From: Quercus robur
Lineage: Eukaryota > Streptophyta > Magnoliopsida > Fagales > Fagaceae
Direction of reading: 5' to 3'
NCBI RefSeq assembly: GCF_932294415.1
Contig: NC_065535.1
Location: 26,128,782-26,192,781 of the forward strand
DNA: 64,000 nucleotides
The position numbers were made by a program, and so were the translations under genes. Shown piece by piece: positions 1 through 14,130 of this stretch; position 1 is the first letter of the stretch, and every line of letters starts with the position of its first letter. Below the pieces are notes generated by a model that worked only from the letters and a program-made list of their open reading frames with translations, was not told the origin of the DNA and did no database searches.

Positions 1-232
1 AAACTCAATTGATATATCATATATCTTCATATCTTTTTTTACTTTATCAATATTTTTTAAAGTTCAAAATTTATAAAAATAAACTTAAATAAAGAAGAAA
101 AATCTTAATTGAAGAGACGAAAATAGCACCCAAAAAAAAAGTTTCCTTTCAAAAGTATTAAGATATAAAATTTGGAAACAATTACATGACAAATTCCATA
201 AAATATATTAGGGGATTATTTTATTCGCTATA

Positions 233-267
<35 letters not shown>

Positions 268-1154
268 AAAAAAAAACACTAATAAACTATACACAATATA
301 ATGATATGCAATGATTTTAGGGGATCTTTTAATATTGAATGATCACTTACTATTCATATTATTGGCATTTAATTGTCAAGTTTGGTTAATATTGTGTATA
401 TATGATGCATATGTTGTATGCTACATACACAATATGTATTTGTTTATAGAGACACATGTATATTAGTTATAAATTTTGCCCCCTCTAAAGTCAAATCCTA
501 GCTCCGCCACTGATAGTTACTACGAAGGAGGGAAGATATTTCAATTTTTAAATGATAAATTATTAATAATTATTATTGATAAATAAAAAAATAATTTTAG
601 TAATAAATTCAAATTAAATTAAGTAATAAATTACCATCTATAATTTATTATAAAAGTGGTGTGAACCTATCACCTTCTTATACTAAAAGATATCAATCGT
701 TGAGTTTCAAATTTTTTCCCAATGAAAATAAGTTGCGTGCGTTACGTTGACCATTCAAAAGGCAGGGAAAATGAGAGATTACTTACTATAGTATAATATA
801 ATATTATAGATTCATAGATATATATAGTAACCAAAACTAGCGATGCTTTCTCTCTGTCATGTTGACCATATAAAAGAAACAACCAAAATACTAAAACAGC
901 CCCGCCTGAACTCTCTCTCTTCCTTCCTCCGCCGTGGATCACAGGTCTGTGTCTCATACCATCCTTACTTTATTATGCTTTTTAAAATTCTTTCCACGCT
1001 ATATATATATATATATATATATATGTATACTCAGAAAACTAAACTTGTTTGTTTGTTCCCTGCAGCAGCAAATTGAGATTAAAAAATTTTGATATTGGTT
1101 TAGTGTAGTAGCTAGATCAGATAGTGCCTCCCCCATGTTTGAACTGAATCAAAG
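1..1154. other. Upstream flank of GUX3, no gene seen
   Basis: This is AT-rich DNA with no convincing coding region. It holds (AT)n runs at about 229-255 and 1002-1024 and a hAT-type terminus ending at 512. The last 300 bases should contain the promoter and leader of the glucuronosyltransferase gene. A possible leader intron (donor near 943, acceptor near 1066) fits GT-AG rules, but nothing in the sequence proves it. Short open frames here are low-complexity and lack family features. Confidence 0.6.
492..512. mobile_element. Right end of a hAT-type DNA transposon
   Basis: The bases ending at 512 read CCTAGCTCCGCCACTG. This is the reverse complement of the CAGTGGCGGAGC-type terminal repeat that I associate with plant hAT (Tip100-like) transposons. 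The matching left end is not seen and may lie outside the window. The 8 bases after it (atagttac) would be the right-hand target duplication. This is a motif match only. Confidence 0.4.
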
Positions 1155-4100
1155 ATGAGAGGACCCCAAAGCCCCATTGAGCCCAGGCACCGACTCTCTA
1201 CTTCAACAAGGTCAGCTTTCCTTTCCTTCCATTTTTTTTCTTTTTTTTTTTTTTTTTTTTCTTTTCTTAGTGTACCAGTACTTTGTTTTGCTGCCACAGT
1301 TATTAAATACTACTAGGATTTCCTTAAACTCACTGATTTTGCTGCTCTACTTGCTACTCTAGTTCTCATTGTATACACTACAAGATTTTAGTACTGGGTC
1401 TTTGTTTGTTTGTTTGTTTGTTTTTGATAAGTAGTACTGGGTCTTTGTTTTTTGTGGTACTTTTCTTGTTTTTAACGTTTTGGTCATAATTCTGTGGTTA
1501 GGTAGATATGGTGTATCCACTTCGTTTGTCATTGTTTTTGAGTTCCACTGTGTTATTTTTTTTTCCCAAAGATGCATTTCTGTGTTCTGATTTAGCTTCC
1601 CAGCTTCCCCAATTGTTGTGATTAAGGGGCTTTAGTTTGGTTGGGGGCTGAGGCTGACCCACCCAGTAAACGATTGTTTTAACTACAAATTCTACTCTAG
1701 CTCCGAGGGCTTCCTTTTGCAGCATTTGCTTCAATCAAGTTGAAAGTACACTTCTACATGGAACTGTAGATTATATACTAAGATGCTTACTGGGTGTTTG
1801 CCTTATTGTGCTTTGGTTGTTTGTTCCAACTTTTGATAAATTACCATTACATCTGTGTAGCTTTTTCTTGGCCTATGTGTTTCCTCAATCATTTTTGTTT
1901 ATATGATGAACTTGTTGTAGGATTACAATTATGCATTGTTTGCCTTTGGAGTTGAGAATATGGTTGAGGTTTGTCATGTGAAACTGTAGTGATTGTTTGT
2001 GGACTTTTGTACTACATGGAGCTCAATATAATAAGAAATAAGCTACACCCAGGAAATTAGTGGAAAAAGTCTAGCAACTAGAGTTAGTTATGGAAGCTTG
2101 GTATGGTTTGCAGACTGTTGAGAATAAAATTCAAGTTCTGGTGTGGCAGCCTTCTCAATGGAGTTCAGCAATGTGGGCTTGGAGAGGATTCTATATGTTG
2201 GAGATTGAGCAGGAGTCAATATTCTGAGATGAAAGTTACTTGTGTTATGCAATTAGATAGTAGAAGTTTTCTTGGAGAAATAATTGGAGTACAGGGGTCT
2301 CTCTTGTGTAAGTGATTACATTCCATGTACAAGGGCTGCACCTTGCACTTTTTTCAATAAAATTAGTTATCAAAAAAAGAAAAAAAATGGAGTGTAGGGG
2401 TTCCTACAAAAGTCTCTTTATTGTGTGGACTGCAGTATTGAGCACACTGATGCTGGACAGCCTTGAAATCTAAGTGAATAAAGGGCTGTCTTGCAAGGAA
2501 TGTGTTGAGAAGTGAGGTAGATTTAGGGAAGGGGAATAGAAGCTTACGTGGGATATAAAGATGTGAAATTGATGCAGGAATCGCATATGCCTTTTAAATT
2601 TAATTTAATTTTAGAATTTGATTGTATTTTTATTGGTCATTTGTATTTTGTTTCAGGTCTAATTAGTTAATCCAGTTATTAGTTTATTTAATTTCCTATA
2701 GTTAAGGTTACATTTATAATTTAATAATTGGCCTTCCTAAGTTAACTAGAATTAGGGTTTAGTCCTAGTACTCTATATAAGCATATTATGTACTCCTATG
2801 GAGACAAGTTTGCTTGATTAATTAAAATTCTCTTGGAATTTTTTTCCAATTGTTTGATGCTTACTCCTAAAGTTATGTATCATTTAGTTTTTTGTTCCTC
2901 AAATTTGTTGTTGCATCCGTTTTGGTCTTGTCCTGTGTCAGAAATAATTTGAGTTTGTTGGAAATCAGTATAGTAAAGAAGATGTGACGGCTGCTGAGAA
3001 TTACTGGAAGGGGGAAGGAAACAATTGCTGAGAATATTGGCAAGAACAAAAGAGGGTAGAGAGAAAATTAGGTAGGAGGAGGGAGGGAGGGAATTCCTAG
3101 ACTCAATTTCAACAGATTCCATTACTACCAAAGTGTTACATATTACATCCTTTTATACCAAATGTCACTTCCTAAGGGAGCATTGGAGATTTCAATGATA
3201 AATGACTGAGACAGCTCACAAGTTACTAGGATTATTTAAAGCATCAGCTAAGGGCTAGAGGCAGCCACCTTTCTCTGCAATTAAGTTGCTTCATAGCAAA
3301 CTACTTCAATTCCTCGAATTAGCTTCTGTTTTACCTAAGGGTAGGAACCTATCACCTAAAAAAATAAAAAAGAGAGAAAGAATTAGAAATTAGATAATAA
3401 TTAATCTACCAAAATCCTTAAAAACAGACTATCATGTTAAGTTTAATTTACTCTAGAGAAACTCTTCAAAATAGGTTGCTGGAGTCATTTATGCTAGCTT
3501 CTGGTTTTTTTCTCTTCACATTTCTAGTATTTGATGTGAAAGAAAGAGAATTGTACTTGATAATGGCTTACTTTAGCATTTACAAGATGTACAGTATAAA
3601 TAGAAGGTGTAGACAACTTTAAAGGGAAGAAAATAAACTCCTATAACAGTTACATACAACTATGAATGGCTGGAATTAAGGAAGTAAATGAGGAGAATTT
3701 GAATTTGAATAGAGCTGGAATTGAGGCCTTGATTTGTCACTTAACATCCCCCTTAAAAATGGGGAGCCGGGACTGCATTGTCAGTTTGTCTCAAAGATAG
3801 AGAAATCGAGAAGTAGCCAACCTGTTTGTGAAGATATCATCATTTTGGTTATCTGTGCGAACAATTTGTAATTTGAGAACACCAGAGTTTGAGATGCTTA
3901 TGAACAAAAAGGTAATCAAGTTTAAATATGTTTTGTTTAAGCGTGAAAAAAAGATTGGCAGCGACGCGTGTGGCACTGACATTATCACAGTATAAGTGAG
4001 AAAGTAACAATAGTGGGATGTGAAGTTCACTAAGTAGGGAGCGAAGCCATATATTCTGCAACTATACATTCAAGTGCACTGTATTTGGCCTATGAACTTG

Positions 4101-7100
4101 ACTTGACTATGGTGGGTTGTTTCTTGCAAGACCATGAAAGGAGATTAGGTTTATCTACTGAATGGGTTGGTGATTCAGAAAGTTTACATTTGTGATCTCA
4201 TATATCTATCTACATGATTTTTCAGTGCACTGATTATGGAATTCAGCTAGTTGATTGTGTTGCAATCAGAAATATCTTCAAACCTCAATAATCAATATCA
4301 TAAACTTTGCTGTGGCCATTTGAATTATTGCTATTCCTATTGTTGCTTGTTGGGCTCTCTTCACTTGCTTTTTGTACATGCATTAATGTGGTTTGGACCT
4401 TCTTGTTACAGTGAAGAATCTAACAAAAGAAAGCCTCAAAGAAGTAAAGCTTTTAAAGATGTTGCAAGGGCCCTCCGTATTTCCGTCCAAGATAGGAATT
4501 TAAATTGCAAACCTACATTGAAACTTGTGTTGGTGGTTATTGTCTTGGGAGCCTTTTTGACGTTCTTCCACTCTCCAGCAATTCATAATACAGATCATTT
4601 ATCCAATTCTGTGTCTCGGTATGCATTACTCACCTAGTTTTCACTTCCGACTACCATGTTTAGTTTACTCTTTGGCGGTTTCTTTCTGGAAATTGAGGTT
4701 TTCTAGAACTACAATTTCATTTAAAAAAAAAAATTATTTTATGACAGACTATTAGTTGCTCATCCCTCCTTTTCTGGAACTGCAATTGTCACCTAAATTG
4801 TCATTCACTATTAAACAAAGAGCATTTTATTGTAATATTTCTCTTCACATCATCTTGAAGAAGTTTGCTGCCTGCAGGGAAACTTTTGTAGACAGCTGGA
4901 TAAGAGACAGTGCTGCTACACAATATGTATCAGTTTTAGAAATTGACTGGGATCAAATTGAAAAAATTATTGAGAAGCTAATTGATAGGAATGAGTATCA
5001 GGGAATTGGCTTGTTAAACTTTAATGAAAGTGAGATTGATCACTGGAAGCAGCTGATACCGGATGCCGAGCATGTTAATCTGCACCTGGACTATGTGTCA
5101 AGCAACATAACATGGGAATCCTTATACCCCGAATGGATAGATGAAGAAGAAGAATTTGAGGTTCCTATTTGTCCTTCTCTACCCAGGATTAAAGTTCCTG
5201 GAAAACCACGGATTGATCTTGTTGCAGTCAAACTTCCCTGCAACAAGTCAGGGAGCTGGTCCAGAGATGTGGCTCGTTTTCACTTGCAGCTTGAAGCGGC
5301 AAGGATTGCTGCCTCTTCCAAAGGGAATCATCCAGTGCGTATGCTTATTGTGTCTGACTGCTTCCCAATCCCAAATCTCTTCAATTGCAAGGAACTTCTC
5401 ACACATGAAGGGAATGTGTGGCTCTTTCAACCCAACCTGAATACATTGAGAAATAAGCTGCAGCTTCCAGTTGGGTCATGTGAACTTGCAGTTCCTCTCA
5501 AGGCTAAAGGTCAGTTTGAAACCTAGTGTGTTGTTGGTTGATGTGTGAGTGTGTTTTCCCTTTCCCTCTTTGACTTTTTCTAAGTCAGTTTTTGTTGCAA
5601 CAAAGAGCTGATGGTCCAGCATCTTCTATTTCCATCTTTCTTATAGTGTATTTAGAATTTTTGAAATTGGAGGGGAGGAAGAGAGAAGAAAGGGGGGGGG
5701 GGGGGGAGGGGGGGGGTGGGGTGTTGGTGTGGGTAGGAGAGTTGAAGGGGAGTTTTCAGATTTGTGATTAGGTTTTGCCGAGTTTACTCAAAATGTTTTG
5801 ATCAAGTACACAGGTCAACTGTATGTACATATATTCTTGGGACAGTTGCAACTTGGGAAAAAAATTGAAATGACCTCAAAAGCAAGTCTTAGGAGTTTGG
5901 GTTCTAATGATATTATTCACAAAGAGACTAGTACTTTAATATTATTTTGATGAGGTAAACCTAAATATCTAACTGGACTTAGTACCGGTCGTCAAAGAAA
6001 GTGATGCTGTTTAGATTCTTATCATTGAAACCTCCTCCATGGAGTTAGGTCCAGTGCATCTTCATTATGTCACAATTATAGAAAAATCAAGCTGAGCCAG
6101 AAAAGGAGGGAAAACAAGAGAGAAAAGATTGAAAAATCAGGAAGTTTTGCTTTTAGAATTAAATTGGTCTTGTCATTTCCAACAGGCTTGTAGCCCTGAT
6201 TGACACCTACTCCTTTGTTCCTGTGCCATGTTCTTGAACCCCTCCCCCCCCCACCCAAAAAAAAAGGGTTCTTGTAATTGCAAAATACTTGAGTGTGAAA
6301 CTAACCTATTCTTTATAAACAGAAAACTTTTACTCAGAAAGAGCACATCGAGAAGCATATGCCACAATCCTGCACTCTGCGCATGTATATGTTTGTGGGG
6401 CTATCACGGCAGCTCAGAGTATCCGCATGGCTGGTTCAACACGAGATCTTGTGATACTTGTTGATGAAACAATTAGTGAATATCACAGAGGAGGATTGGA
6501 GGCTGCTGGGTGGAAGATCCATACAATTCAAAGGATCAGGAACCCAAAAGCTGAAAAGGATGCATATAATGAATGGAACTACAGCAAATTCCGTCTTTGG
6601 CAGTTGACAGATTATGACAAGATCATATTCATCGATGCTGACCTGCTCATTCTAAGGAATATCGATTTCCTGTTTGAGATGCCAGAAATAACTGCCATAG
6701 GAAATAATGCTACTCTGTTCAACTCAGGAGTTATGGTGGTTGAACCATCAAATTGTACATTCCAGCTGCTAATGGATCACATCAACGAGTTTGTGTCCTA
6801 TAACGGTGGGGACCAGGGGTATCTGAATGAAGTCTTCACATGGTGGCACCGGATTCCCAAACATATGAACTTCTTGAAGCACTTCTGGGAAGGCGATGAG
6901 GTGGAGAAGAAGGAGATGAAAACTCGTCTCTTTGGGGCTGATCCTCCAATCCTTTATGTCATCCATTACCTGGGTAACAAGCCATGGCTTTGCTTCCGGG
7001 ACTATGACTGCAACTGGAATGTGGACATTTTGCAGGAGTTCGCCAGTGACGTTGCACATAAAAGGTGGTGGCAGGTGCATGATGCCATGCCAAATAATTT

Positions 7101-7353
7101 GCAGAAGTTTTGTTTGCTCAGGTCTAAGCAAAAGGCGGCATTGGAATGGGATCGGAGGCAAGCGGAGAAAGGAAATTACACCGATGATCATTGGAAAATT
7201 AAGATAAAAGACAAGCGTTTAAAGACATGTTTTGAGGATTTCTGCTTCTGGGAGAGCATGTTATGGCACTGGGGTGAAGCGAATTGGACAGATAATGCTA
7301 CTGTTGCTCCAGCCCCACCTGCAATTACTACCAAATCTCTATCCTCTTTGTGA
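1155..7353 (+). CDS. GUX3: UDP-glucuronate:xylan alpha-glucuronosyltransferase, GUX3/PGSIP2-like
   Basis: A Golgi type II membrane enzyme of family GT8; GUX enzymes add glucuronic acid side chains to xylan. Exons are 1155-1210, 4412-4618, 4878-5509 and 6323-7353. All junctions are GT-AG and join in frame to 641 aa, the usual family length. Exon 1 encodes a short basic cytosolic tail. A membrane anchor lies near residues 55-73 (LVLVVIVLGAFLTFF). The GT8 domain fills exon 4. It has REAYATILHSAHVYVCGAI, the DAD metal and nucleotide motif at residues 403-405 (FIDADLLILRN), LFNSGVMVVEP, NGGDQGYLNEVFTWWHR and HYLGNKPW. The ATG at 1155 was chosen because it is the only upstream start that splices in frame onto exon 2. 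Intron 1 (3.2 kb) carries retroelement debris. The GUX3 call, rather than GUX1, rests partly on the adjacent RimP-like gene. The paralogue could be wrong; the family is secure. Confidence 0.93.
2290..2389 (+). mobile_element. Possible LINE 3' tail in GUX3 intron 1
   Basis: The stretch from about 2310 has CATGTACAAGGGCTGCACC, then CAATAAAATTAGTTATC and an A-rich tail at 2371-2388. This arrangement resembles the 3' ends of plant L1-type LINEs. No reverse transcriptase frame is attached, so it would be a severely 5'-truncated copy. This is recognition by pattern only. Confidence 0.35.
3430..4180 (-). mobile_element. Ty1/copia fossil, 3' end, in GUX3 intron 1
   Basis: On the minus strand, 3750-4180 shows the end of a copia polyprotein: RNase H-like residues (SWSCKKQP, then YCDNVSAT, then DDIFTN). 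A purine-rich tract at about 3750-3756 follows. The 3' LTR starts with TGTTAAGTGAC at 3749 and runs toward lower coordinates to roughly 3430 or beyond. The element is broken and strongly truncated, is antisense to the host gene, and is removed with intron 1. Its age cannot be judged because only one LTR is present. Confidence 0.6.
5692..5723 (+). repeat. Long guanine run in GUX3 intron 3
   Basis: About 30 nearly uninterrupted G residues occur on the sense strand, in runs of 15, 9 and 4 separated by A or T. This is far from the AT-rich local composition. It could fold as a G-quadruplex in the pre-mRNA or the DNA, or be an ordinary mononucleotide expansion whose exact length is uncertain. Confidence 0.8.
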
Positions 7354-8608
7354 CTTATACTTGTTTTTCCTCATACTTCAACATCTTTTTCTTTTAGTTT
7401 AAGAAATATCAGGTTTACTGATTATCATCATGTATTTCATTTTATACAAATTCTTTTATAGTAGACTTTATATTAAACTATTTTATTTATTTATTTATTT
7501 TAATATACATGTTTTCCATCTGGTGGCATAGATCTGTGTACCTTGAATTGAATGCATTTTGAAGCTCAATTCCTTGGTATCATGATTTCAGTCCATACTC
7601 TACTCATCTTGACGATGGAATGGATAGGTGACAAGTTTGATTGTTTGTTATTTTTGTTTTTAATAATTTTAAATAGGTTAGGTGACAAGTTAACTAAGCC
7701 TGTGTTTTTTCTATATAAAAAAATAAAAAAACTAAGCATGTGATCATCTATTATCCTATCCTATGGTATGGAATAGTAAATTCTAACACGAAATTACTCA
7801 ATTGAGCATATTTGTTAAAGAAGCAAGTTGTCAAGTTATGAGATGAGAAGCGGCTGAGAGAATTCAGTTCCAGCAACCGTTACCTTTTGAAGGGATATTA
7901 TTACGGCCAATAATAAATTATTAAAAAAGATGTCCAATTTTTTTTTTTTAATTTTATATTTTTATAAAATTTGTTCCCTATTGGGTCACATGATTTTTGG
8001 GTTAATGAGATTTTCTTTTTTACGAAACGGGTTAATGAGAATTGAGAGGGTTATAGGAATTTTTTTTTTTGGGAGAAAATAATAATGTTTTATTAGTAGT
8101 TGTTAAAAATAGCTTTGTGATGAAATTATTTTGGAGAATAGCTTTTCTTTGAATATATATATTTTATTATTAGGCATTAAAATTTTAAAACTGTGTATTG
8201 TAAACACTTTGGAAACACAATTCCAGTGCAAAATTTTAAAAGTTTATAAATGCTTCAAAACATGATGTTTTAAGAGAGATTAATCTCCAAAATATAATTT
8301 TCTTATAGGAGTATTTTTAATAAATAAAAATAAAACAATAATAATATTATTATTTCAATTCCAAAAAAACCCAGGAATGAGGATAGGAATTAGGAATAGG
8401 GATTCACACAGATTGAAACGACGTCGGTTGGGATTGGCTCACAACATTAGGAAACAGAGAAAATCATCATCAGCGGGCGGGTGACATTAGTGCATTAGCA
8501 CTAGCAGCACAGGCAGTGAGAGTGAGAGTGAGAGTGAGTGAAGTGATAATAGAGAGAATTCAGAAATCAGAATTGTTTGTTTGAAATTTGAAAGACAGAC
8601 AGACAGAA
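7354..8608. other. GUX3 3' flank and RimP-like gene promoter region
   Basis: No coding region is seen. The first 200 bases should hold the GUX3 3' UTR. The last 200 bases should hold the promoter and leader of the next gene: an ACGT-core palindrome (cgacgtcg) at about 8420, an inverted CCAAT box (attggct) at about 8433, and a (GTGAGA)n stretch at about 8515-8540. The roles are inferred from position only. Confidence 0.5.
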
Positions 8609-11600
8609 ATGGAATCAATAACAAGATGCTCTCCTGCGTCTACTATTTCTTTTATTAGCTTCCACAAGCAGAAGCAGAGGTCCAATTTCAACTTCTCATT
8701 CCCATTTTGTTATAGAAACTTCTTCTTCAAGTCCCATACTACTACTACTACTACTACTACTAATAATAATATAATTTATGCCCGTAACAACCGTAACACA
8801 ACCTCTTCAGAATCCGACCCTGTTCTCCAACCAACCATTATTCAACAAGTTTTATTGGATGACGACGACGACTTTCAACATGGTATGTTGACTTACTTTC
8901 TTTCATTCTCAATTATTTACTTTACTTAACTAATTCTTCCTTGTTTGTTTGTAGAGGATGAATCCTTGGATGACGATTATTTTCAAGACGAGGACGATTA
9001 TGATGCCGATGCTCAACTCTATGTAAGCTCTCTCTCTCTCTCTCTCTCTCACTTCTCAATTTTTTATTTTTATTTTAATCTAGTGAAGTTGTTGTTAATT
9101 AAGTACTCACTGAGAATTATTATTATTTTGTGAATAAGGTTGGGGATGGAGTTGGAGGGGGTGGAATTTCTCTGGCTGGGACATGGTGGGATAAAGAAGC
9201 GTTAAGGATAGCCGAAGAGGTGTCTCTATCATTTGATGGTGATCTCCAAATCTATGCCTTCAAAACTACTTTAAATTCCACCATTCAACTCCGCATTGAC
9301 AAGCTCTCTAATAAGTAATCTATCTATCTATCTATCCATCTTATCAATTATAAATTCTCATTCTACTTGAATATTTTGTCATCTTTAATTAAAAGAGTGG
9401 ATGTTGGTTGTTGAGTGCTTTGAATCATTAGTGGTGTCAATCCGATAAATGTTGTGATGTCATGCTTGTATCCCATCAATTATATGTCTGTTGAGACACG
9501 GAGCTTTGTGTCTAATAACAATGATTGTTTTCTTACTCTAAACATCACTCTAGAAAACTAAGTCTGCTTTTATCAGATGCCATGATGTCAAGTTTCTTTT
9601 TTGTATATTGTATTCATGATCCAATCCGCAAGACCCATGATTGGGAATATTGCTTTGGACAAATCTGGCTTAATTAAATTTAAGTTGATGTGATGAAGTT
9701 TTTCTTGCAAAAAATGGTGATATCTTGAGTTCAATAGATCCCTGAAAACTTTTTTTCTTTTGTTGATTTTTCATGAATGGGCAAGTATGTTGTAGAAGTT
9801 CTACTTCTTTCATGCACATGCCAATTCTTTCCCGCACATTACTCCTATTATTTTTATAACTTTATGAGACTTCTCTGCTATATATTTTTATTCTTCATAG
9901 TTTTCAGCATGCCAATGTGCAAATTTAAAGTAAGTTGTGGGTTTGGATTGGTTGATAAAGATGAGATTCAAAAAATACCCATAGCCCCAAATGGTTGGGC
10001 TGTACAGAAAAAGAATTATTTGTGAAGTTAAATTCTGTCTCATCTTTCAATTAGGAGATTGACGCAATTTTTCCTACCTTTGAGGGATTTGACAGAAGGG
10101 AGTAGTTTCATGCAGACAATTGGTCCGAGAAAGGAGAAAGGTGCATAAAATTTATAAAAAAAATTATCAAAGTATGTTTTAAGGCTCTAAACAAACTCAA
10201 CTGGTGGGCTTTGACTAAAATGATACTTCTTCTCACAAGGGTGGAGGGTGAGGTTGTGAGTTTAGAACTCACTATGTGCATGTGTAACGTATCAATAAAA
10301 AGAAGACTGTAATCAAACTTAAGCCTTTTGACTTTGTGTCAAAGGTGTATGAGTGTATCAGGCCAAATTCATTTTATTTTTCCATTTAAATTGTTCTTAT
10401 ATGTAATTGATGAGAATTTTTTTTTTAATATGATCAGATTTTCTTGCTAAATGTAACTTTCTATAAATCATGCATGCCTTTTGCTTAATAATAAAAGCTT
10501 CTGCAGCTTTAACTCAATGTGATTTGCAGGTCTGGTTCCCCCAGTATGGAAGATATTGAAGCCTTTTCTGTAGCCTATAGAGCACGTTTAGATGAAGCAC
10601 AGCTCAATAAATCTATTCCTGACAATATATCTTTGGAGGTATCTGTTTCCCAATTGTTTTCATTTTTTAGTGTTAATTTGGGTGGGGGAGACTCAACTCT
10701 ACAACGTAGAAACCTTAAATTTAATTTATGGGTGTAGATGTACCTAGCTGTGTGCTTGACATGTAGGCCTGTCTTTGATAGATCAAATGATCAATTATAT
10801 AATTTGAGATGTGTTGTTTGTTTCAAACTCTTTTCAAGATTGAAAGTTAATATAGGTGAATCTATAATAATAACTATTGGTAATGTGGTGGATGTAGAAG
10901 AACTAGTGGCTATTTTTGGTTGTAAGATGTAAACCCACCTATAAAATGTTTGAGTTGTCATTTGGTTGTCCTTTCAAATCAACAGGAGTATAGGATAATG
11001 TAACTTAAGAAATAGAGAGAAAATTGACAACCTGGAAAAAACTTTATTTATCCAAAGGAGCTAGGATTGCTTACCAAAAAAGAGCACTTTGTCTTGCTTA
11101 CCAACTTATTTTCTTTCTCTTTTCCCTTTGCTTGTTGGTATAATTAATGGACTTGAGAAATTGCAATTTGACTGTCTTTGGGGTGGCTTTGGTGATGAGT
11201 TCAAATAACATATCGTTAATTAAAAGACAATTTGCATGCCTATTCAATTTTGGGGAGTTGGGTGTCAAAAAGCTGTTGCCTTTTGACAATACCTTGTTAG
11301 AGGAAAATATTTTAGGATTATGTAGGGGAAAGGGAGTAAGGGACCATCTTTGGAGGAGGGTCAGTAAAAGTATGTTTTTGTGGGGAGGGTGGTATTCTAA
11401 TGAAGTTTGTAGTTCTTATAAGACAAGTTTGTTGGAACATATTAGGGCTGGCTGAGAAAATTTCTCCAAATTTATTAGATTTGATGTGGGGGAATGATAC
11501 TCTATTCTTTTTTGGTGTGACCTACAAAAAAAAATAAAAATAAATAAATAAAGGAATGAGATGGATAAATTATAAAGGAATGGATCATTTATTGCTTCAT

Positions 11601-14090
11601 TGTGATATTGCTTGAAAATGATAAACAATGGTATTCCATTTGTGTGGGATTTTTTGGCTTATACCTAGAAGGGTGGTTTCTTTGTTGTTTTTGTTGGAAG
11701 GGACGCTTTGGAAGGCATTGTAGTAATATTATTTGGAACATAATTCTCCTAAGCACTTTGTGGTGTATTTGGAGGAAGAGAAACACTCAAAGCAAGGGTG
11801 TGGGAGTTTGGTGTTAGAATTGAAGCATTTGTGTTTATGTAATCTATTGATGAGGGACATTGTACACATCATTAAAAGATTTTGATTTTGATTTTTTTTT
11901 TTTTTTTTTCACTTTCAAAAATTTCTAGAATGGGGTTTTATTTTCTTGTTTTTGAGAATTTTAGTCAAAATTGAGTCCTTATAAGGTAGGATATTGATTA
12001 GAATCTTTTAGAAAATATTTTTCCTTGGAAATTAAGTTTTCTAGAGCACTTTAATTGGCGACTAAGTTGTAAAATGAAATTTATGTCTCTTATCAATAAA
12101 GATTCTAGTCTTTTGCTCTCTATTTGCTTGGTGGATTCCATATTTTTACTGTGTGGATCAGGTGTTCTAATGGTCTAGTCATGCACTAAACCTTCTCTTA
12201 CATGTTACTTCAAGTGTTATCATAGCCTTGATAAGCTTAATGTGGTGGCCAAATGAGTAAGCTTATAGCAATACTTTGCAACGACGATCAAGCAATGTAG
12301 GCCATTCGGGCTATGCTGAAAGTTCAGAAGGCTGTTACAATCCAATGAGTGTTAAGATTTTCTTGTTGATCCTAGGATTTACGCTAATAAGAATTGTGGA
12401 AGCGATGGGAAAAATCATACTAGAGATTTCTCTTGCAGTTAGCCTATTTGTAGATGGATTGCTATATACCAAAAAAAAAAAAAAAAAAAATCCATCTTCA
12501 GATGGATATTCGTAAATGGGATTTCATTAAGTGGATTCTTGATTTGGAAAATTATTTTGATTATCGTGAGATTCATGAAGAGCAAAAGTGAGACTTGTAT
12601 CAAATAAATTAGAGAGTAATGTGGCTAATGGTGGAATGACATGCAAGATTATAAGTGTTTCAACTATTAAGGTAAGCACGAAATTCCTTCTTGGCAAAGA
12701 ATGCAAAGGATTTTAGTTGGTATTTTTTCCTGTGAATATTATGTTATGTTACATTATACAAGTGATCCTAGGATTTACACTAACAAGAATTGTGGAAGTG
12801 ATGGGAAAAATCATACTAGAGATTTCTCTCGCGGTTAGCCTATTTGTAGATGGATTGCTATATACCCAAAAAAAAAAAAAAATCCATCCTCCAATGGGAT
12901 ATTCGTAAATGGGATTTCATTGAGTGGATTCTTGATTTGAAAAATTATTTTGATTATCGTGAGATTCATGAAGAGCAAAAGTGAGACTTGTATCAAATAA
13001 ATCATAAATTCCTTCTTGGCAAAGAATGCAAAGGATTTTAGTTGGTATTTTTTCTTGTGAATATTATGTTATGTTACATTATACAAGTGATGATTATAGA
13101 TATGAATACATATAATGGGGATTGTATTGAAAATTGTGTCACCTGACCCCCAAAACTAGATTATTGGCCAAAACACACGATAATGAGCTTTATGTACAAC
13201 CATCAAGAGGAGATATTGTTTTGGAATTAGACATTTTAAAGCCAGTTGTTGAAGAAAATATTGAAAAGGTTGAACAAGATCAATTTTTACAAGAAATTAA
13301 TGAATTGAAAGTTGAAGATAGTAGTTTCTAAGAAGTTGAAGAGATAAAAAAGGAACGATGGATGCTTTTGAGAAAATTGATGAAAATTATGTTGTAGCTA
13401 AAGATCCATTAGGTCAACATTGTCGAGAAAATTATTGAAGATGTTACTAAATTCAAATTAGATGATTACAAGTATCAAGATCCCATTATATTTCATTGGA
13501 ACATATTGATTTCATTGGGGTTAAAAGATTCGATTTGGCTATTAATTCTTATTTGGTGAATCTTGTCAATTGCATGAAAATATAGGAAAATAGATTTCAA
13601 GTTGCATTATTAGTTCAACTTTTGAGAGAAGACAAAAACATTACAATATTCGAAATATTTTGGCATGGAAGTTTCCAAAATCCAAATATTGAGTGTTAAC
13701 TTGAGGGCAAGTTTTTTTTCCAAGCGGAGGAGTTTGTCGTAGGACATTTTACACATCATTGGAAGATTTTTATTTTTAATTTTTGTAATCTTCAAAACTT
13801 TCTTGATTTTTATTTCTTGTTTTTGAGTATTTTAGTCAAAATTGAGTTCTTCTGGTAGGCTATTGGTTAGAATCCTTTTGAGAATATTCTTCCTTGGAAA
13901 TTTTGGAGCATTTGAAGTTGTAAAATGGAATTCAAAAGTCCCCTATCAATAAAATTCCAGTATATTTCTTTTTTTTTTATTTATTTTCTTTTAGGAACCT
14001 AGAGGTTTCTAATGGGGATGGGTATGAATTGTAGGGGGATTGATGGGAATTGTAGGGAAATTGACTTAATTCGAGGGGGTAGTCACCCTC

Positions 14091-14130
<40 letters not shown>

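Noticed and set aside
6769-7191. A 140-codon minus-strand frame opposite GUX3 exon 4
   Set aside because: It is the antisense shadow of a strongly conserved GT8 exon and shows no family features of its own.
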